Source: Thermoleophilia bacterium
GTDB taxonomy: Bacteria > Actinomycetota > Thermoleophilia > Solirubrobacterales > 70-9
Length of the DNA: 37,772 bases
Assembly: GCA_016650125.1 (NCBI GenBank)
Contig: JAENWT010000023.1
Coordinates: 1 to 37,772 of the forward strand
Reading direction: 5' to 3'
How positions within the stretch are numbered: the first letter of the stretch is position 1; the number at the start of each line of letters is the position of its first letter. The translations under genes were made by a program, and so were the position numbers. This document shows positions 16,601 through 22,994 of this stretch, piece by piece. The notes beneath the pieces are model-generated. The model was not told where the DNA came from and made no database searches. It saw only the letters and a list, made by a program, of their open reading frames with translations.

Positions 16601-17895
16601 CGGCGACGATCGGCGTCTACGGGGTGGACGGCACGCTCAAGCGCGGGATCCAGCAGGGCATCCCTGGAGCAGCTTCGGCCGCCGACGGCGCCTTGCCGGT
16701 CGGCTCGCTCAACCTGTTCGAGTCAGCTTCGCTCGGCAAGCTGATTCCCGGGACGAACCCCAGCGTCGTCAAGTACGGGTTCGGCCTGTCCGGCGTGGTC
16801 AACCTGCTGCTGGTCGGCCAGAACATCCCCTACAACCACCTGATCGGTGCTTACGATCCTTCGACCGGGGTCTCGTTGCCGAGCTTCCCCCGGGTCACCG
16901 AGGACTTCCAGTTCCTGTCCTCGTCGAACATCGCCAACGTCAACGGCAGCAAGGTCTCGAACCAGGTGCTGGCCGGAACCGGGCTGGGCCTGCTCAACGC
17001 CTACGACGGTGTCACCGGGCAGAACGTCGACGGGTTCCCCAAGGTCACCGGCGGCTGGCTCTTCGCACCGGCGGCGCTTTCAAGCGACGGCCGCATGGCC
17101 GCGATCACCCGGGAGGGCCACCTGTTCGAATGGTCGATGCCCGACGTGCCCGAATGCCAGAGCGAGTGGCCGTCCTATCGCCACGACCAGCAGCAGAGCG
17201 GCAACTACGACCGCGACGGATCTCCCCCCGGCCCGCTGGACGGCTTGACCGTGTCATCGACCGGCAAGCTGGGCTTCAAGGCGACCGGCGATGACGCCGC
17301 CTGCGGGACTGCCGATCACTACGACGTCGTGACCTCGGCTGATCCGATCACGGCGAAGAACTTCGCCGACGCCGAGCCGCTGACCGGGGCGTCCGCTCCG
17401 GAAAAGGCCGGCACCCAGGAATCGTTCAGCGTCCCGTCACCGCAGCGGTACGTGGCCGTGCGCGCGGTGGACGAGGCCGGCAACATCGGACCTCCGGCGT
17501 CCGCCGAGAAGTCGACCAGGAAACCGCCGACGACGGGCAAGCCGCCCAAAAACGTCAAGCCGGGTGTCGCCTTCCTCTACCGCGGCAAGCTGTACCTGCG
17601 CGTCAAATGCCCGAAGCGCTTCAAGCCAAGCTGCCGAGTGAAGGCGGTGGTGCTCACCAAGAGGAGCGGCAAGGCGATGACCAAGTCGATCCGCCTGAAG
17701 GTCCGATCGAACCACTTCAGGCGTGCGGCGCTCCAGATCAGGAAGAAGTACCGCGCCCGGCTGGTGAAGCTCTCGGCCGTGAAGCGCAAGACGATCGTGC
17801 TCAGGCTGCGGATCAAGTCGAAGCGGGTGACTCACGGTAAGACTCCTGCGACCGTCTATCACCGCCTCCGGGTCCGAAGGCCCGCCGAGAAGTGA
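13690..17895 (+). CDS. Very large exported subtilisin-like (S8) protease with FG-GAP-type repeats
   Basis: Exported protein of about 1401 residues. TTG 13690 follows GAGGGG at 7 nt and starts a signal peptide (MKKWLMATCFVLVGTFSG); GTG 13675 and GTG 13636 are alternatives. The peptidase domain has Asp132 in IAVMDTGIKW, His246 in AGHGSGRA, oxyanion Asn308 in IIAANGS and Ser420 in GATGSENTGK. The usual GTSMAxPH is thus strongly altered but the Ser is kept. Between about 650 and 1180 are VCBS/FG-GAP-like units (DLNGDSTQELIV, DLDDDGEVELIT, DLNDDGRDDVVV), expected to form a calcium-binding beta propeller. Then comes a Fn3/Ig-like part, and a strongly basic tail (last 120 residues). Target unknown. 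A bidirectional terminator follows. Confidence 0.85.
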   Translation: MKKWLMATCFVLVGTFSGIAAASARDFNAPASNDSSQQFPNLLNLPPNVQRADTPNDPGYDPAEPDDEDGGTATNLYDERFDLFGFPAAQTRSTTLYRQGPNALKGMVSGFNAAGAWKVTRGRPDVGIAVMDTGIKWDKESVRLQIRLNRQELPKPKHSGGGDCVQYDCNSDAAFNVADYVDDPRVSHTAGPHGSAQIDAEDLIFTFSTGTDGDSNGYIDDIAGWDFFDNDNNPYDASSYFAAAGHGSGRAENAVERGNDGAGEIGTCPNCQVLPIRTWDTFVSDGNTIGMGMLYATDIGVDVIIAANGSIYHSAFAEAASQYAYDHGVVQTYSGDDLNTANHNYPANYGHAMLIQGVSTDTEGLGADAEDLRPALCGPPLSALGACFGSTLPVGTYFRGANTTQFGGKSSIAMEGATGSENTGKAGGAAGLVISAARDHGVDLTPDETRAILEQTAERVVGSATDPASNVAGLGVADPGASPSAPPESQWTPHFGWGRANLGDAIKVAAGNDVPPEAAIDSPDWYSPVTGDELHVTGLAKARFADSGGSFDWKLEWGAGQAPASWNAVAQGSSTGPVTNFGTIDLDQVRTALASYTSPVDSGGPVNSLSEGDPLRHEFAVRLIVTGDGINTPGIDRRVFTSAKDPDLRNGFPKRLGTGGEAPIRYADLNGDSTQELIVPTMAGEVHAYEPDGSELPGWPVRTELMRNGAGHEDSAGFSALADETPPREPPRGPVVADLDDDGEVELITAAGVHIYAWEADGSLRSGFPVSSGLNRCDQSLQSQPLSHPKCGFIASPAVARLRGEDAPLDIVIPGLDGYLYAFTGKGEPVPGYPVRLVDPDVPANEQMLAESINPPAIGDLNDDGRDDVVVSTNETYAAQAPDFTSISQGFLGAGLTDILANAAGGSTRVYAVDSRGTGFTGNGGRAYLPNWPIKLNGAIQTTLPLIGPGQDPSIATIDGEKRIIASATGSATIGVYGVDGTLKRGIQQGIPGAASAADGALPVGSLNLFESASLGKLIPGTNPSVVKYGFGLSGVVNLLLVGQNIPYNHLIGAYDPSTGVSLPSFPRVTEDFQFLSSSNIANVNGSKVSNQVLAGTGLGLLNAYDGVTGQNVDGFPKVTGGWLFAPAALSSDGRMAAITREGHLFEWSMPDVPECQSEWPSYRHDQQQSGNYDRDGSPPGPLDGLTVSSTGKLGFKATGDDAACGTADHYDVVTSADPITAKNFADAEPLTGASAPEKAGTQESFSVPSPQRYVAVRAVDEAGNIGPPASAEKSTRKPPTTGKPPKNVKPGVAFLYRGKLYLRVKCPKRFKPSCRVKAVVLTKRSGKAMTKSIRLKVRSNHFRRAALQIRKKYRARLVKLSAVKRKTIVLRLRIKSKRVTHGKTPATVYHRLRVRRPAEK

Positions 17896-17920
17896 GCGGG
17901 CCGGCCGAGTCCCGAAACGA

Positions 17921-17950
17921 AGAGAGCCCGCCGGGTGGCGGGCTCTTTCC
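17921..17950. terminator. Bidirectional intrinsic terminator
   Basis: Perfect 10-bp stem AGAGCCCGCC / GGCGGGCTCT with loop GGGT. It is followed by TTTCC on the plus strand and preceded by GAAACGAAG (a T-rich run on the minus strand). It sits between the convergent subtilase and SDR genes and serves both. Confidence 0.85.
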
Positions 17951-17970
17951 TGACTCGATTCAGGCGTGAC

Positions 17971-18804
17971 TCAGGTGTACATGCCGCCGAACTGACCGCC
18001 GGTCACGTTCAGGACTTGGCCGTGGACGTAATCGGCGAGGCCCGAGGCCAGGAAGAGCACCGGGCCTGACGCCTCTTCCGGCGTCGCCGGACGGCCGAGC
18101 GGGATGATCATCGAGGCCATCGCGCGCATCTGCTCGGGGATGCCGAGCTGAATGTCCTGGCCGTCAGGGCCCTTGACCGTCTCGCCACCTTCTTCCTTGG
18201 CTGCGGTCAGGCGGGTCTCGACGAAGCCGAAGGCGACCGCGTTGACGTTGATCTTGAACTGGCCCCACTCCTTGGCCAGGGTCTTGGTCATGCCGACGAC
18301 GGCGGACTTGCCGGCGCTGTAGTTGATCTGGCCGGCGTTGCCCATCGTCCCCGAGATCGAGGAGATGTTGATCAGTTTGCGGAAGACCTCGCGGCCCTCG
18401 GCAGCTTCGGCCTTGGCGGCCTCGCGCCAGTGGGGGGCGAGGGCACGGGCGACGCGGAAGGGAACGATCGTGTGGATGTCGAGCATTGCCTGGAACTGCT
18501 CGTCGGTCATCTTGTGGGCGACGCCGTCCCAGGTGTAGCCGGCGTTGTTGACCACGATGTCGACCGATCCGAAGGCTTCGTTGGCGGTCGCGACGAGCTC
18601 CTCGGCGGCTTCGGGCTTGGTCATGTCACCGGCGTAGACAGCGGTGTTACCGGTGATCTCCGATGCCGCCTGCTCTGCCGCGTCGCCGTCAAGGTCGTTG
18701 ATCAGCACGTTGGCGCCGTTGGCGGCGAAAATTTCTGCGGTCGCCCGACCGATTCCGCGCGCCGAACCGGTGACGATCGCGCTCTTGCCTTCCAGAAGTC
18801 CCAT
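17971..18804 (-). CDS. SDR oxidoreductase, 3-oxoacyl-(ACP/CoA) reductase-like
   Basis: Classical SDR of 277 residues. The ATG at 18804 is preceded on its strand by AAGGAGAC at ideal spacing and gives MGLLEGKSAIVTGSARGIG. The longer open frame upstream runs into hairpin B1 and is not coding. Motifs: TGSARGIG (NADP loop), NNAGYT, ISSISGT and the catalytic YSAGK. The C-terminal LNVTGGQFGGMYT is complete. It resembles FabG or the hydroxyacyl-CoA dehydrogenase domain of multifunctional beta-oxidation enzymes (it has a long GGETVKGPDGQDIQ insert before the last helix). A TATAGT sequence on the minus strand at 18839-18844 may be its -10 box. Confidence 0.88.
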   Translation of the reverse strand: MGLLEGKSAIVTGSARGIGRATAEIFAANGANVLINDLDGDAAEQAASEITGNTAVYAGDMTKPEAAEELVATANEAFGSVDIVVNNAGYTWDGVAHKMTDEQFQAMLDIHTIVPFRVARALAPHWREAAKAEAAEGREVFRKLINISSISGTMGNAGQINYSAGKSAVVGMTKTLAKEWGQFKINVNAVAFGFVETRLTAAKEEGGETVKGPDGQDIQLGIPEQMRAMASMIIPLGRPATPEEASGPVLFLASGLADYVHGQVLNVTGGQFGGMYT

Positions 18805-18905
18805 CAGATTTGTCTCCTTGTCAGATTGATTCTGCGCACTATAGGTGGAATTGAGCGTCGGCCGCCGCGCCTCGCAAGGCCCGCGCAACGGTCGCGAAGC
18901 AAGAG

Positions 18906-18946
18906 GATCGTCCTTTTTCACTGACTATCGATGGAAAAGGACGATC
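18906..18946 (+). repeat. Family B hairpin B1 (13-15-13)
   Basis: Left arm GATCGTCCTTTTT, 15-nt loop CACTGACTATCGATG, right arm GAAAAGGACGATC; only the innermost pair is not Watson-Crick. The arms are unrelated to family A, but arm length, loop length and the ATCGAT near the loop 3' end are the same as in A1. It lies 53 nt upstream of the decayed DUF559 gene. Confidence 0.88.
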
Positions 18947-18998
18947 TTTTTGGCTTGTTGCACCTTGATGCGCCCGGACTGGCCAAGCTCGGTCCGGC

Positions 18999-19692
18999 AT
19001 GGAAGAGCCCAAGTTTTCACACCGCATGATGATCGAGCTCGGCCGCCCTCAGTTCGGGGTGGTCACACGGCGACAGTTGCTTGCCGCCGGGTTTGGTTCC
19101 GGTCTCATCGACTATCACCTGCGAAATGGACAGCTCTGGCCCGTCTTTCGCGGCGTTTACGCGGTCGGACGATCGGTGGAGCGGCAAAAATCGATCTGGA
19201 TGGCGGCCACCCTCGCAAGCGGCCCTAACCGATCGGCAGTTTGGTGCAGCTGTCGCCGAGGCGAGCCGCCGGGGCTACCTGAACGTCGAAGTGGTCACCC
19301 AGATCCTCGAGTTCGGCTTCGGCATGGAAGGAAGCGCGCGACTCCGCAATGGACTTCGGTGGTGGAGTCCGGAGACGGTAAACGTCCTATCTGTACTTGA
19401 AGGCATGTTCCAGAAGATCTGTCACGAGAATTCGATCGAGATGCCGAAGATCAACCGGCGGGTGTGCGGCCTGAAAGTGGACTTCGTTTGGCCAAAGCAA
19501 AAGGTCGTCGTGGAGACCGATGGGTTCACCTTCCACGGCGATCTCATTTCCTTCAAGCGGGACCATGAGCGTCTGTCGATCCTTGCCCGGGGTGGATACC
19601 TGAGGTTGGCGTTCACTTACTGGCAGATCACGGAAACACCGGAGGAAGTAATAGAGGCAGTGCTGGTCGGCCTGACCACCTGGAGTCCCTGA
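18999..19692 (+). pseudogene. Broken AbiEi-like/DUF559 gene (internal deletion with frameshift)
   Basis: The first frame (from ATG 18999) gives the AbiEi-type winged-helix domain: FGVVTRRQLLAAGFGSGLID, then PVFRGVYAVGR and AATLASGP. Homology then stops, and the DUF559 half continues in another frame from about 19223 (ALTDRQFGAAVAEASRRG ... VDFVWPKQKVVVETDG, FHGD) to a stop at 19690-19692. The central part found in the intact copy at 5775 (about 90 residues with the SHTSAA and ARTILNL motifs) is missing, so a deletion at roughly 19210-19225 explains both loss and frameshift. The predicted nuclease residues VD and ETD are still intact. It is bracketed by hairpins B1 and B2. Confidence 0.8.
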
Positions 19693-19699
19693 TGATCAG

Positions 19700-19740
19700 G
19701 ATCGTCCTTTTTCATTGACCATGGATGAGAAAGAACGATT
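19700..19740 (+). repeat. Family B hairpin B2 (13-15-13, one mismatch)
   Basis: Left arm GATCGTCCTTTTT identical to B1, loop CATTGACCATGGATG, right arm AGAAAGAACGATT. The arms pair with one C-A mismatch and two G-T wobbles. The loop differs from that of B1 at three of 15 places and keeps the YATSGATG end. It begins 8 bases after the stop of the broken DUF559 gene. Confidence 0.82.
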
Positions 19741-19843
19741 CTTTGACGGGTGAACACATGCACTCGGCCGGCCGGTGCTGTCGATTTGGCAGCGGGTGGG
19801 CTGGGTATGGTCGGGTGGCTCGTACAACTTCCCGGAGGTTTTC

Positions 19844-20251
19844 TTGAAGGTTTTGGTTGGTTTCAGAGAGTTCATCGCCAGAGGCAACGTCGTCGATCTG
19901 GCCGTGGCCGTGGTCATCGGCGCCGCGTTCACCGCGCTGGTCACGTCGATGGTCGAGGACCTGATGACGCCGATCATTGCGGCGATCATCGGCGAGCCGG
20001 ACTTCTCGGCGCTCTCCTTCACGATCAACGGGTCCGAGTTCACTTACGGCAACTTCATAAATGCCCTGATCGCGTTCCTCTCGGTGGCGGCCGCCGCCTA
20101 CTTCTTCGTCGTCGCCCCGATGAATGCCTACAAGGAGCACCTCGCCGAAGAAGAGGAGGCGACCCACCGCGACTGCCCCGAGTGCCTCTCGGAGATCCCC
20201 GTGGCGGCCACCCGCTGCGCCCATTGCACCACCCAGCTGTCTCCGGCCTGA
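19844..20251 (+). CDS. mscL: Large-conductance mechanosensitive channel with C-terminal zinc ribbon
   Basis: Emergency osmotic release valve of the inner membrane, a homopentamer. TTG 19844 follows GGAGG by 5 bases and gives MKVLVGFREFIARGNVVDLAVAVVIGAAF, the MscL N-terminal amphipathic helix and TM1. TM2 is ALIAFLSVAAAAYFFVVAPM. Length is 135 residues. After TM2 the usual cytoplasmic bundle is followed by a four-cysteine ribbon (CPEC...CAHC), an addition absent from the E. coli protein. What it binds or senses is unknown; zinc is inferred from the CxxC pairs. Confidence 0.92.
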   Translation: MKVLVGFREFIARGNVVDLAVAVVIGAAFTALVTSMVEDLMTPIIAAIIGEPDFSALSFTINGSEFTYGNFINALIAFLSVAAAAYFFVVAPMNAYKEHLAEEEEATHRDCPECLSEIPVAATRCAHCTTQLSPA

Positions 20252-20283
20252 ACTTCGCGGCCCGGATACGAGCCGGCTCAGAA

Positions 20284-20781
20284 TCAGGGGACCAGCGTCG
20301 AAGGCGAGGCGTCCTTGTCGAGCAGGTTCGCCAGGTAGATCACGATCTTGCCGTCGCCGAAGTTGTTTGCCCGGTGGATCGTGCTGGGCTGCTCGACGAT
20401 CCACTGACCCTCGCGGATCTTGCCGGTCTGGCCGGCCTTGATCTTCCGGACCAGGTCGCCGTCGTCTCCGGGGCCGTCCATCACCTTCACGCCACCATCG
20501 GCGACGGTGTAGGTGAGTGTGCCCTGGTCGATGTATGAGACCTGCGTGCCCTCGTGGTAATGAAGGGGGATCTTCGCGCCGGGCTGGATCACGACCCGTG
20601 ACAGGCCAAGCGCCCGTCCTTTTGCGCCGATCGGGTTGACCGTTCGGGCCAGCGAGTTGTACTTCGGCGCCGGCGGGTCGTCATTGACGGCCGATACAGC
20701 GATCGCTCCGACGCTGCCGCCGACCGCGAAGATCGCGACGGAAGCCAATGAGGCTTTGAACAGACGTGAGCGCTTGGTCAT
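20284..20781 (-). CDS. Membrane-anchored or exported cupin-domain protein
   Basis: 165 residues. An N-terminal basic stretch and hydrophobic segment (ASLASVAIFAVGGSVGAIAVS) suggest export or an anchor. A single cupin barrel follows, with the metal site in PLHYHEGTQVSYIDQGTLTY and a second His in STIHRANNFG. No enzyme-specific signature is seen; the role may be binding or sensing a small molecule outside the membrane. The acyl-CoA dehydrogenase upstream on the same strand ends 100 bases before its start, with a perfect inverted repeat in between. Confidence 0.75.
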   Translation of the reverse strand: MTKRSRLFKASLASVAIFAVGGSVGAIAVSAVNDDPPAPKYNSLARTVNPIGAKGRALGLSRVVIQPGAKIPLHYHEGTQVSYIDQGTLTYTVADGGVKVMDGPGDDGDLVRKIKAGQTGKIREGQWIVEQPSTIHRANNFGDGKIVIYLANLLDKDASPSTLVP

Positions 20782-20808
20782 GAGATTCCCCGATCCACTG
20801 GAAGTTTA

Positions 20809-20846
20809 AGAGTGATGCCCGGGGTCGAATCCGGAGACATCACTCT
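20809..20846 (-). promoter_or_regulatory. Perfect 9-bp inverted repeat between acyl-CoA dehydrogenase and cupin genes
   Basis: AGAGTGATG and CATCACTCT are separated by 20 nt, which themselves contain CCGG...CCGG. It lies after the dehydrogenase stop and 27 bases before the cupin start (minus strand). It could be a terminator of the first gene or an operator of the second. No T-run follows, so the operator reading is as likely. Confidence 0.5.
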
Positions 20847-20881
20847 AGACAGCAAACCACAAACGGTCCGGAAAGTTGCTC

Positions 20882-22081
20882 TTACAGGCCGTAGCTTCGG
20901 CCGATTACCTCGAGCATGATCTCGTCGGTTCCGGCGCCGATGCGGTTCAGGCGCATGTCGCGGTAGTGGCGCTCGATCTCGTATTCCTTCATGTAGCCGT
21001 AGCCGCCGTGGATCTGGATCGCTTCGTCGGCGACTTCACAGGCCATCTGGGAGGCGAGCATCTTCGCCATCGAGATCTCCCTCACCGGATACTCGCCCTT
21101 GTTGACGCGCCAGGCGACCGAGTAGGTGAACTGCTTGGAGGCCTCGATCTTGGTCGCCATCGTGGCGATCTTGTGGCGGATCGTCTGGAACTTGCCGATC
21201 GGGCGGCCGAAGGCCTGGCGGTCCAGGGCGTACTCGATCGTCGTCTCGAGCAGGCGCTCGGCACCGGCGTGCGACCCGGCGGCGGCGACCAGCCGTTCGC
21301 CCTGGAGCTCCCAGCTGATGTGGTAGAAGCCCTTGCCGACCTGGCCGAGGACCGAATCCGCAGGCACGCGGAAATCCTCGAAGGCGAGTTCTCCCGTGTC
21401 CGAGGAGTGCATGCCCATCTTCTCCAGGTTCGAGGTGACCGAGAACCCGGGCAGGTCATTGCCATCTTCGTCGCGGATGTCGATCAGCAGCAGCGTGATG
21501 CCGTCATGCGCCTTGCTGGGATCGGTCTTGACAACAAGCACCATGAACTGTGCGCGGGCGGCGTTTGTGATGAACGTCTTGGCGCCGTTGATCACGTATT
21601 CGTCACCGTCGAGGATCGCCGAGGTGCGGATGCCGGCCACGTCGGAACCGGCGCCGGGCTCGGTGATTCCGAGCGCGCCGATCTTCGTTCCCTGGATTCC
21701 GGGTACGAGGTACTTCTGCTTCTGCTCTTCGGTTCCGAGCAGGTGGACCGGGGGCAGGACCATGTCGGTCTGGACCGCGAAGCCCATGCCGAGTCCGCCG
21801 GATGCGGCGTAACTCAGGGCCTCGGCCCGGACCAGCGAGTAGAAGTAGTCGCCGCCCTGTCCTCCGTACTCCTCGGGGAAGCAGAGGCCGAGGTATCCGA
21901 GCTCGCCGGCACGCTCGATCGCCGAGTCGGGCCACTTGGTTTCTTCCCACTCGTTGCGATGGGGGTAGAGCTCTTTCTTCGCCCACGCCTCCATCGATTC
22001 GCGCAGGTCCTCGTGCTCCTGGGTGAAGATGAAGTGCTTCTGGCTAGCTTCGAAATCGGGCTTGATGACGGTTTCAGTCAC
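20882..22081 (-). CDS. Acyl-CoA dehydrogenase (isovaleryl/long-chain catalytic-base type)
   Basis: FAD enzyme that introduces the alpha-beta double bond into an acyl-CoA. GTG at 22081, with AAAGGAA upstream, is preferred over upstream in-frame starts and gives 399 residues beginning MTETVIKPDFEAS. Features: LGLCFPEEYGGQGGD, the FAD signature ALGITEPGAGSDVAGIRT, AFGRPIGKFQ and IQIHGGYGYMKEYEIERHYRD. At the medium-chain catalytic site (EGT) the sequence is IGAGTDEIM, with Ala. The alternative Glu in helix G (LQGERLVAA) is present, as in isovaleryl-CoA and long-chain dehydrogenases. It is divergent from the enoyl-CoA hydratase operon and likely belongs to the same pathway. Confidence 0.92.
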   Translation of the reverse strand: MTETVIKPDFEASQKHFIFTQEHEDLRESMEAWAKKELYPHRNEWEETKWPDSAIERAGELGYLGLCFPEEYGGQGGDYFYSLVRAEALSYAASGGLGMGFAVQTDMVLPPVHLLGTEEQKQKYLVPGIQGTKIGALGITEPGAGSDVAGIRTSAILDGDEYVINGAKTFITNAARAQFMVLVVKTDPSKAHDGITLLLIDIRDEDGNDLPGFSVTSNLEKMGMHSSDTGELAFEDFRVPADSVLGQVGKGFYHISWELQGERLVAAAGSHAGAERLLETTIEYALDRQAFGRPIGKFQTIRHKIATMATKIEASKQFTYSVAWRVNKGEYPVREISMAKMLASQMACEVADEAIQIHGGYGYMKEYEIERHYRDMRLNRIGAGTDEIMLEVIGRSYGL

Positions 22082-22196
22082 GGTTCGTGGTTCCTTTTGT
22101 CGACGGTACAAAGAAGTTCTGTGAAGGGTAACCTGCATTAGGCAAAGTAGAGAGTAACACTTCTCACTCCTTATTAACTGGTATCTTGCCAAGACC
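22082..22196. promoter_or_regulatory. Divergent promoter region of the acyl-CoA catabolic island
   Basis: 115 bases, markedly AT-richer than the genes, separate the dehydrogenase from the hydratase operon. It holds a 12-base direct repeat with consensus GTRRAGRGTAAC at 22121-22132 and 22147-22158 (26-base period). This is a candidate regulator site, possibly for the MerR protein of the operon, though MerR sites are usually inverted repeats. TATCTT at 22182-22187 could be a -10 for the hydratase; there is no clear ribosome site before its ATG. Confidence 0.5.
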
Positions 22197-22994
22197 ATGA
22201 GCGAACCCAGCCAGTCCTTCGAAAAGATCCGATACGAGGTCGCCGATCACGTGGCCACGATCACCCTCGACGACCCCGAGACGCGCAACGCGCTGTCCGA
22301 CCAGATGCTGTCCGAGCTGCTCTCGGCACTGGCGCTGGCCAAGGACGACTACGCCGTTCGTGTCGTCGTGCTCGCCTCGTCCCACGAGAGCGTCTTCTCG
22401 GCCGGCGGCAACCTGGCCGGCTTCGGGGGAGAGAGCGGCACCGTGGAGAAGTTCACCGGTGCCTCCCTGTTCACCGACGCGTTCAAAGCCTTCGGCGAAC
22501 TCGGCAAGCCTTCGATCGTCGCTGCCCAGGGTCACGTGCTCGCCGGCTCGCTCGGCCTCGCCCTGGCCTGTGACCTGATCCTCGCTTCCGAGGACGCGAC
22601 CTTCGGCACGCCCGAGATCACGGTCGGACTGTTCCCTTTTATGATCATGGCGCTGATCTACCGCAACGTCGGCCGCAAGAAGACCAACGAGATGCTGCTA
22701 CTCGGCGAGCGGATCTCGGCCGAAGACGCCCGCCAGATCGGCATCGTCAACAAGGTGGTCAGGCCGGAACTCTTCGAGTTCAACCTCGACGAATGGACCA
22801 AGCAGCTGGCCGCGAAGTCACCGCTGATCATGCGCATGGGCAAGGACGCAATGTGGCGCCAGATGGACATGCCGCTGGCCGAAGCCCTCGACTACCTGCG
22901 CTCCCAGCTGGCGATCGAACTCTCGACCGAAGACGCGATCGAAGGCGTCAAGGCCTTCTTCGAAAAACGCGAGCCGGAATGGAAGGGACGCTGA
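22197..22994 (+). CDS. Enoyl-CoA hydratase/isomerase family protein
   Basis: Crotonase-fold enzyme of 265 residues, first gene of the island operon. Motifs: VATITLDDPETRNALSD, the oxyanion loop SAGGNLAGFGG, and GHVLAGSLGLALACDLILASEDATFGTPEITVGLFP. The second catalytic Glu is kept (TPEITVGL), but the first position is not acidic (GSLGLAL). This is the reverse of the crotonase at 4382, so the exact reaction is open. In this context hydration of a branched or carboxylated enoyl-CoA is plausible (inference). The stop codon overlaps the start of the next gene by one base (TGATG). Confidence 0.88.
   Translation: MSEPSQSFEKIRYEVADHVATITLDDPETRNALSDQMLSELLSALALAKDDYAVRVVVLASSHESVFSAGGNLAGFGGESGTVEKFTGASLFTDAFKAFGELGKPSIVAAQGHVLAGSLGLALACDLILASEDATFGTPEITVGLFPFMIMALIYRNVGRKKTNEMLLLGERISAEDARQIGIVNKVVRPELFEFNLDEWTKQLAAKSPLIMRMGKDAMWRQMDMPLAEALDYLRSQLAIELSTEDAIEGVKAFFEKREPEWKGR

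Larger units (their letters stand above)
18906..19740 (+). mobile_element. Candidate hairpin-bounded AbiEi/DUF559 element, copy B (decayed)
   Basis: A single family B hairpin on each side of a broken AbiEi-N/DUF559 gene: hairpin, 53 bases, gene, 8 bases, hairpin. Same layout as copy A at 5504-6849, but with single hairpins instead of pairs and different arm sequences. The right hairpin and the gene have both diverged, as expected of an old, inactive copy. As in copy A, mobility is an inference. Confidence 0.45.

Noticed and set aside
20817-20838. tRNA T-arm-like GGTCGAATCC
   Set aside because: No acceptor, D or anticodon arm around it; it is simply the loop of an inverted repeat.
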